Shown: one piece after another, positions 5,599 to 8,659 of the stretch | How positions within the stretch are numbered: the first letter of the stretch is position 1 | How the letters are laid out: each line of letters begins with the position of its first letter | From: Planctomycetaceae bacterium | GTDB taxonomy: Bacteria > Planctomycetota > UBA1135 > GCA-002686595 | Direction of reading: 5' to 3' | DNA: 8,659 nt | Assembly: GCA_013360535.1 (NCBI GenBank) | Contig: JABWBL010000115.1 | Span: 1 to 8,659 of the forward strand | Translations under genes and position numbers: made by a program | The notes under the pieces: model-generated | Database searches by the model: none | What the model saw: the letters and a program-made list of their open reading frames with translations, nothing else | Told to the model about the DNA's origin: nothing

Positions 5599-6354
5599 AT
5601 GGTGGATTCCGAGTCGGAAGCTGCCCAGGCGCGGAAGGAACGGCGAGAAGCGGTGCTGCAGGTTGCGGGCCGCGGGCGGACGCGCACGCTCACGTTGGTG
5701 CTGACTTACCTCTTCGGGTTTCTCGGGCCGGCGGCGTGCTTCTGCCTGCACTGGGTGCTCGGTGCCGACATGTTCGGTTCCAGGGAAGTGACCGTGCATG
5801 TTGCGGCGATCGCGGCGTTGTTGTCGCTCGCCCTACACGTTCACTGGAGAGACTGTCCCCCGGGCTTCTCGGCCTTCCTGGGGGGAGCGCTGCTCTCGTC
5901 GGCCATCCAGGCGCTGCTCGTCGCACTTTTCCTGTTGCCCCTCACTCTGGTTTGCATGCTCATCGTCGTCGGAGTCGTCGGGCTCATCCCGTTTGGCACG
6001 GCGTGGACTCTTTACCGAGCTTCGCATGAAGCGCATCAGGCAGCTGCGCTGCTTTCGCGGCGTACGCGGATCGCCTTCGCCGCCTGTGGATTCGCGTTGA
6101 GCTCGTCGTTGTTGCTCGCGCATCCGGTGACGCAATTCGTCGCCTACGAGATCGCGTTCGAACGGATCGCTGAGTTGACCCCAGACGCACCCGAGCGGGC
6201 CAATGAGGTGCTCGCCCTCATCCCAGGGCTAGCGAACCGCCCGCTGATAGACGAAGCCCTCGCCTGTGAGGACGACGAGCGTTTCCTGCGCCTCTCCAAG
6301 CTTTGTGTGCTCCGCTTCGGCTTCGCCATCGATCGCACTTGGCGGCGCGACTAG
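5599..6354 (+). CDS. Multi-pass membrane protein of unknown function, paralog E
   Basis: 251 residues, the same length as A. It starts MVDSESEAAQARKERREAVL, nearly the A N-terminus. Hydrophobic stretches lie at about 32-55, 64-81, 90-112, 113-138 and 158-183. The family motif is GLIPFGTAWTLYRAS (128-142). The C-terminal tail keeps YEIAFERI, DAPERANEVL, NRPLIDEA and RFLRLSKLCVLRFGF. E has more substitutions than A and B in otherwise shared positions; for example, PVGQP of A and B reads AHPVTQ. The start follows from alignment with A and from the 25 bases to TACCGT; in-frame GTG (5587) and TTG (5524) codons upstream are less likely, and TTG 5524 would overlap the promoter. The TAG stop falls two codons before the position aligned with the TGA of A. 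Function unknown. Confidence 0.85.
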   Translation: MVDSESEAAQARKERREAVLQVAGRGRTRTLTLVLTYLFGFLGPAACFCLHWVLGADMFGSREVTVHVAAIAALLSLALHVHWRDCPPGFSAFLGGALLSSAIQALLVALFLLPLTLVCMLIVVGVVGLIPFGTAWTLYRASHEAHQAAALLSRRTRIAFAACGFALSSSLLLAHPVTQFVAYEIAFERIAELTPDAPERANEVLALIPGLANRPLIDEALACEDDERFLRLSKLCVLRFGFAIDRTWRRD

Positions 6355-6583
6355 GACTGAACCGCTCCACGCGTCGCTCGCGGGCTTGCGCTCCGGTCCG
6401 ATGTGGACTGGTTCTTGATGTCTGGTCGCCGCTCTCTGGGCATGAATCTGGCTCGACTTCGGAAGGCGCCGGGGAACTGGTCGTCGATCCACGCGGAGGC
6501 AGCGCCCAGTTAATCACGCACGGCAGCGAGTTGGATTCCTCAACGATGCAGGCTGAACCGAGCGAGGAGCGGGCGAAGCCGGA

Positions 6584-6589
6584 TAGGAT
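6584..6589 (+). promoter_or_regulatory. -10-like hexamer of gene F, leaderless arrangement
   Basis: TAGGAT lies nine bases before the ATG at 6599, so transcription starting about seven bases downstream would begin within a few bases of the start codon. No convincing -35 is found 16-18 bases upstream. Confidence 0.4.
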
Positions 6590-6598
6590 CTCGTCGGT

Positions 6599-7084
6599 AT
6601 GCGAGCGTCATCCGTAGGTTTCCAGCGAGGAAGCGTGAGGCGCGGGTTCCTTGTCGGCGTCCTGCTGCTCGGGGTCGTATCACTGGCGTGGTTCTTGGTC
6701 GTCGACGCGCGCGAGAGGTCGGCCGCGGCGGTGTTCCGGCTGCCGGAGTTGCGCGTGGAGCCAGTCTCGAAGGGGGAGGACGGGCGCGAGGTCGTGCTCG
6801 TGGCGCGCAATCCCGCCGGTGCGCCGCCGCTGGAGTACCTGACCCAGTTCGGTATCGCTGTCGTAGGCGTCAGGACGCGACAGGGATCGGACTGGGTGCC
6901 CCAGGTGCGGGGCGGGTGTGGCAATTCCATAGGGAGTGCGGTGCTCGAGCCGGGCGCCGAAATGCGGGAACGGGTCAGGATCGAGAAGAGCGGCGCTTTC
7001 CAGCTCAATCTCGCGGTTCGTGCGATCGGCGCGTGCGACTGGCAAGACGCGACGCTCGAGTTCGACGAGGCACTCGAGCGCTGA
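6599..7084 (+). CDS. Single-pass membrane-anchored protein of unknown function (F)
   Basis: 161 residues. A basic N-terminus (RRG, 14-16) is followed by one hydrophobic helix (about 17-36), then a domain that should lie outside the cytoplasm. The domain reads like a small beta-sandwich: VVLVARNPAGAPPLEY (65-80), GSDWVPQVRGGCGNS (96-110), LEPGAE (116-121). The order is a conserved Asn/Pro turn, W, CG, then L-x-PG. This resembles a hypothetical-protein pattern that I recall from other large bacterial genomes, but I cannot name the family. C107 and C146 could form a disulfide. The ATG at 6599 is chosen because it follows TAGGAT. A GTG at 6635 with GAGGA three bases upstream is a real alternative and would give a shorter, more typical signal-anchor. 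The gene stands 244 bases after E and shows no TGGCGC module. Confidence 0.75.
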   Translation: MRASSVGFQRGSVRRGFLVGVLLLGVVSLAWFLVVDARERSAAAVFRLPELRVEPVSKGEDGREVVLVARNPAGAPPLEYLTQFGIAVVGVRTRQGSDWVPQVRGGCGNSIGSAVLEPGAEMRERVRIEKSGAFQLNLAVRAIGACDWQDATLEFDEALER

Positions 7085-7107
7085 GCTGCGCCCCGCGACG
7101 CGCGTGG

Positions 7108-7113
7108 TAGCGT
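7108..7113 (+). promoter_or_regulatory. -10-like hexamer of the HAD gene, leaderless arrangement
   Basis: TAGCGT lies seven bases before the ATG at 7121, the distance expected for a leaderless mRNA. CTGCGC sixteen bases upstream could serve as a -35. The hexamer overlaps an in-frame GTG at 7112, which argues for the ATG as the start. Confidence 0.45.
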
Positions 7114-7120
7114 GCGAGCC

Positions 7121-7807
7121 ATGGGCGCGCTGCCGTTCGCTGCGGTGATCTTCGATCTCGACGGGACGCTCGTCGCGACGGATTCGTTTTGGGTCGTGGC
7201 GGCGGAGCGGGGGGCGAGGCGGGCGTTTGGGGAGCTCGGGATCGAGCGCGAGTTGCCGACGGCGCGGGAGTGGATGGCGCTGGTGGGGCAGCCGCTGGCG
7301 AGGGGGTTCGAGCGGCTGTTTCCGGAGTTGCCGGAGGTGCAGCGGGAGCGCGTGATGGCGCGTTGTGTCGAGGAGTCGCATGCGGCGATGCGCGCGGGTG
7401 GTGCGGTCGAGATGCCGGGGGCGAGCGAGGTGCTGCGCGAGTTGCGGGCGCGCGGAGTGAAGCTCGGCATCGCGTCGAATTGCGCGCAGGCGTACCTCGA
7501 CTCGATGTTGCGGACGCTGCAGCTCGGCGAGCTCGTCGACGAGGCGCGCTGTCTGCAGTCGCCGGGAGTCGCCAACAAGGCCGACATGCTCGCCGACCTG
7601 CTCGACACTTTCGGGACGACGTCGGCGGTGATGGTGGGGGATCGTGCGAGCGACGGCGCGGCGGCGCGGGCGAACGGGTTGCCGTTTGTGCATCTGGCGA
7701 GCGGCTTCGCTCCCGAGGACGAGCGCATCGAGTGCGACACCCGCATCGGAGCGCTCGCGGAGCTCCTGTCGACCCTGGAACGAGGTCTGGGCGGGCTGCG
7801 GCGCTGA
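7121..7807 (+). CDS. HAD-superfamily hydrolase, phosphoglycolate phosphatase/beta-phosphoglucomutase-like
   Basis: 228 residues, a normal length for subclass I HAD phosphatases. All four motifs are present: motif I FDLDGT (11-16; nucleophile D12, acid/base D14), motif II serine S119 in GIASN, motif III K153 in NKADM, and motif IV GDRASD (173-178; D174 and D178 for Mg2+). Residues about 20-95 form the helical C1 cap. Such enzymes dephosphorylate small phosphate esters in the cytoplasm; the substrate cannot be told from the motifs. No Shine-Dalgarno precedes the ATG, and TAGCGT seven bases ahead suggests a leaderless message. A start at GTG 7112 would add three residues. Gene F ends 36 bases upstream, so some read-through is possible. 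The 308 bases after it hold only hairpins and the rpoZ promoter. Confidence 0.92.
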   Translation: MGALPFAAVIFDLDGTLVATDSFWVVAAERGARRAFGELGIERELPTAREWMALVGQPLARGFERLFPELPEVQRERVMARCVEESHAAMRAGGAVEMPGASEVLRELRARGVKLGIASNCAQAYLDSMLRTLQLGELVDEARCLQSPGVANKADMLADLLDTFGTTSAVMVGDRASDGAAARANGLPFVHLASGFAPEDERIECDTRIGALAELLSTLERGLGGLRR

Positions 7808-7975
7808 GGCCGCCAACGGACGGGGGGCGACAGCGGAACGCCACTCGGAACTCCCACACCGCAGTCTGGGGAGCGGCCGCGGGGCGCCAACAGGCCCCTG
7901 AACCGGCCGTAAGCTCGCCGGAAACGTGGGTCCGGCGCTCCAGCGGCCTCGCCGGAGGGCGGCGCCCCCGCGACA

Positions 7976-7994
7976 GGGCCAGGGGCTCTGGCCC
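7976..7994 (+). terminator. GC-rich hairpin just upstream of the rpoZ promoter
   Basis: GGGCCAG (7976-7982) pairs perfectly with CTGGCCC (7988-7994) around a 5-base loop. It ends eight bases before the rpoZ -35. Without a T-tract it is only a possible terminator that insulates rpoZ from upstream transcription. Confidence 0.3.
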
Positions 7995-8001
7995 CCCGGG
8001 G

Positions 8002-8030
8002 TTGCTGTCCGACCGGAGGGCCGCTATCCT
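8002..8030 (+). promoter_or_regulatory. Promoter of rpoZ-lpxK
   Basis: TTGCTG (8002-8007), a 17-base spacer and TATCCT (8025-8030) form a good housekeeping-type promoter. Transcription would leave a leader of about 80 bases before the ATG at 8116. The -35 differs clearly from TGGCGC of the accessory cluster. Confidence 0.65.
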
Positions 8031-8064
8031 CTCCGCCCCTTCACAGGCGGCCAGAGTCGCCGGA

Positions 8065-8083
8065 GCGAAGGATGCCCCTTCGC
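8065..8083 (+). promoter_or_regulatory. Hairpin in the rpoZ mRNA leader
   Basis: GCGAAGG (8065-8071) pairs perfectly with CCTTCGC (8077-8083) around a 5-base loop, about 35 bases after the likely start of transcription and 32 bases before the rpoZ ATG. It may affect mRNA stability or translation; no competing antiterminator or T-tract was seen. Confidence 0.35.
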
Positions 8084-8115
8084 CCGCCTCGTCCTTGCCT
8101 CGAGAGCCCCGCACG

Positions 8116-8331
8116 ATGGATCTGACCCTTCCTCAGCGCCTCCAGAAGTCCGTCTCCGGCTCGTTCCACAAGACCGCGCTGCTGCAGAAGCGCGTGCGCG
8201 AGTTGATCCGCGGCGCGTCGCCGCTGATCGAGACGCGTGAGAAGCACCCGATCAAGATCGCGTTCCTCGAGATGGAGCGTGGCCTGATCGAGCTGATCCC
8301 CGAAGACGACACCCCGCCGCCGACGCTCTGA
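8116..8331 (+). CDS. rpoZ: RNA polymerase omega-subunit-like protein
   Basis: 71 residues, within the omega/RPB6 size range. Omega helps assemble and stabilise RNA polymerase by clamping the beta' subunit. The sequence follows the omega pattern. [20 protein letters not shown] (12-31) corresponds to the conserved N/S-x-F, then hydrophobic, then K/R-R-x-R-x-L segment. A short loop and [20 protein letters not shown] (35-54) correspond to the p-L-v then i-A-l-x-E-i segment, followed by G-L-I-E (56-59). It is divergent enough that the assignment rests on this pattern rather than high identity. The ATG is the only sensible start; the preceding GAGAG is a weak ribosome binding site. It has its own promoter and an 80-base leader with a hairpin. 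lpxK starts 40 bases after its stop, likely in the same transcript. Confidence 0.75.
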   Translation: MDLTLPQRLQKSVSGSFHKTALLQKRVRELIRGASPLIETREKHPIKIAFLEMERGLIELIPEDDTPPPTL

Positions 8332-8371
8332 GGCGTCGCACGCGGGCCTGCGCCGACAGCAGGCCGTTCCG

Positions 8372-8659
8372 ATGGCCGCGAACGCGCAGCGCGAGAGGAT
8401 CGAAGCGCGGCTGGAGCGTGGTGGAGGAGCGATCGAGCTCCTGCGCGCGCCGGAGTTGCTCTTCCGTGCCGTGGGAGCGCTGCGCCGAGCGTTGTACGAC
8501 CGCGGACTGTTGCCGCAGGCGCGGCTGGCGGCTCCGGTCGTGTCGGTCGGCAACCTGAGCGCGGGTGGCACCGGCAAGACGCCGATGGTCGCGTGGGTCG
8601 CGCGCGAGCTCGCGCAGCGGGGAAGGCGCGTCGGGCTGCTTTCGCGCGGTTACGGAGCG
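8372..8659 (+). CDS. lpxK: Tetraacyldisaccharide 4'-kinase, N-terminal part (cut by window end)
   Basis: LpxK phosphorylates the 4' position of the lipid A disaccharide precursor at the inner membrane, so its presence implies an LPS-type outer membrane. 96 codons are visible and the frame is open to the last base. The diagnostic block [18 protein letters not shown] (56-73) contains the Walker A of LpxK, followed by [13 protein letters not shown] (84-96), also typical. Upstream, [18 protein letters not shown] (28-45) matches the membrane-proximal N-terminal helix of the family. The ATG at 8372 gives a normal N-terminus; no upstream in-frame start was found and there is no strong Shine-Dalgarno. 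It lies 40 bases after rpoZ and probably shares its transcript. About two thirds of the gene lies beyond the edge. Confidence 0.93.
   Translation, partial: MAANAQRERIEARLERGGGAIELLRAPELLFRAVGALRRALYDRGLLPQARLAAPVVSVGNLSAGGTGKTPMVAWVARELAQRGRRVGLLSRGYGA

Larger units (their letters stand above)
7808..8115 (+). other. Intergenic region between HAD gene and rpoZ
   Basis: I see no supportable gene in these 308 bases. It is very GC-rich and contains several short inverted repeats, a hairpin at 7976-7994, the rpoZ promoter at 8002-8030 and a leader hairpin at 8065-8083. No T-tract terminator is visible for the HAD gene. Confidence 0.6.

Noticed and set aside
2566..6598. The gaps A-to-B and E-to-F are both exactly 244 bases
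   Set aside because: Only a short stretch after the stops looks alike (ACTGAA, then CACGCGTC). The remainder does not align by eye, so equal length is probably coincidence.
6514..7890. Long minus-strand open frames (458 and 378 codons) opposite gene F and the HAD gene
   Set aside because: The plus strand encodes a HAD protein with all four motifs in order. The antisense products are low-complexity Ser/Arg/Pro-rich.
7931..7956. TCCGGC/GCCGGA inverted repeat as a terminator of the HAD gene
   Set aside because: The stem is only six pairs with a 14-base loop and no T-tract, which is expected by chance in such GC-rich DNA.
1..8659. tRNA or rRNA genes, CRISPR array, insertion sequence, phage or integrase genes
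   Set aside because: I found no cloverleaf-like sequence, no regularly spaced repeats, no transposase or integrase motifs and no terminal inverted repeats around the accessory cluster.

Overview
The window comes from a high-GC Gram-negative-type bacterium. It carries the start of lpxK (lipid A synthesis, so an LPS outer membrane) and a divergent rpoZ-like gene. It also has a lipoprotein with a carboxypeptidase-regulatory-like domain, a type of gene common in Planctomycetota and related large-genome phyla. Planctomycetota is my best guess for the phylum, but the sequence does not prove it.

Layout. (1) Positions 1-1662, minus strand: a two-gene ABC exporter operon, with a LolD/MacB-type ATPase followed by a MacB/FtsX-type permease that overlaps it by ATGA and runs off the left edge. 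(2) Positions 1756-6354, plus strand: an accessory cluster with three paralogous multi-pass membrane proteins of about 250 residues (called A, B and E here), a small two-helix membrane ORF (C) and a predicted lipoprotein (D). (3) Positions 6584-7807, plus strand: a single-pass membrane-anchored protein (F) and a HAD hydrolase, each with a -10-like hexamer so close to the ATG that the mRNAs may be leaderless. (4) Positions 8002-8659, plus strand: rpoZ-like gene with its own promoter, then lpxK, cut by the right edge.

The main observation concerns the accessory cluster. Genes A, B, D and E are each preceded by the same module: TGGCGC, exactly 17 bases, TAC(C/G/T)(G/C)T, 25 or 26 bases, ATG. The spacers have diverged while the two hexamers and the distances have not. 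D is not a paralog of A, B and E, yet it has the module. Its copy sits next to a decayed duplicate of the 5' end of the ABC ATPase gene (4005-4116), mirroring the ATPase/gene A divergent junction at 1607-1784. The simplest reading is that this divergent promoter junction was copied, the ATPase part decayed, and the promoter now drives the lipoprotein gene. The cluster thus looks like a co-regulated envelope gene set built by local duplication. Its function is unknown: I do not recognise the A/B/E family.

All alignments, counts and membrane-segment predictions were made by eye. No database search was possible.
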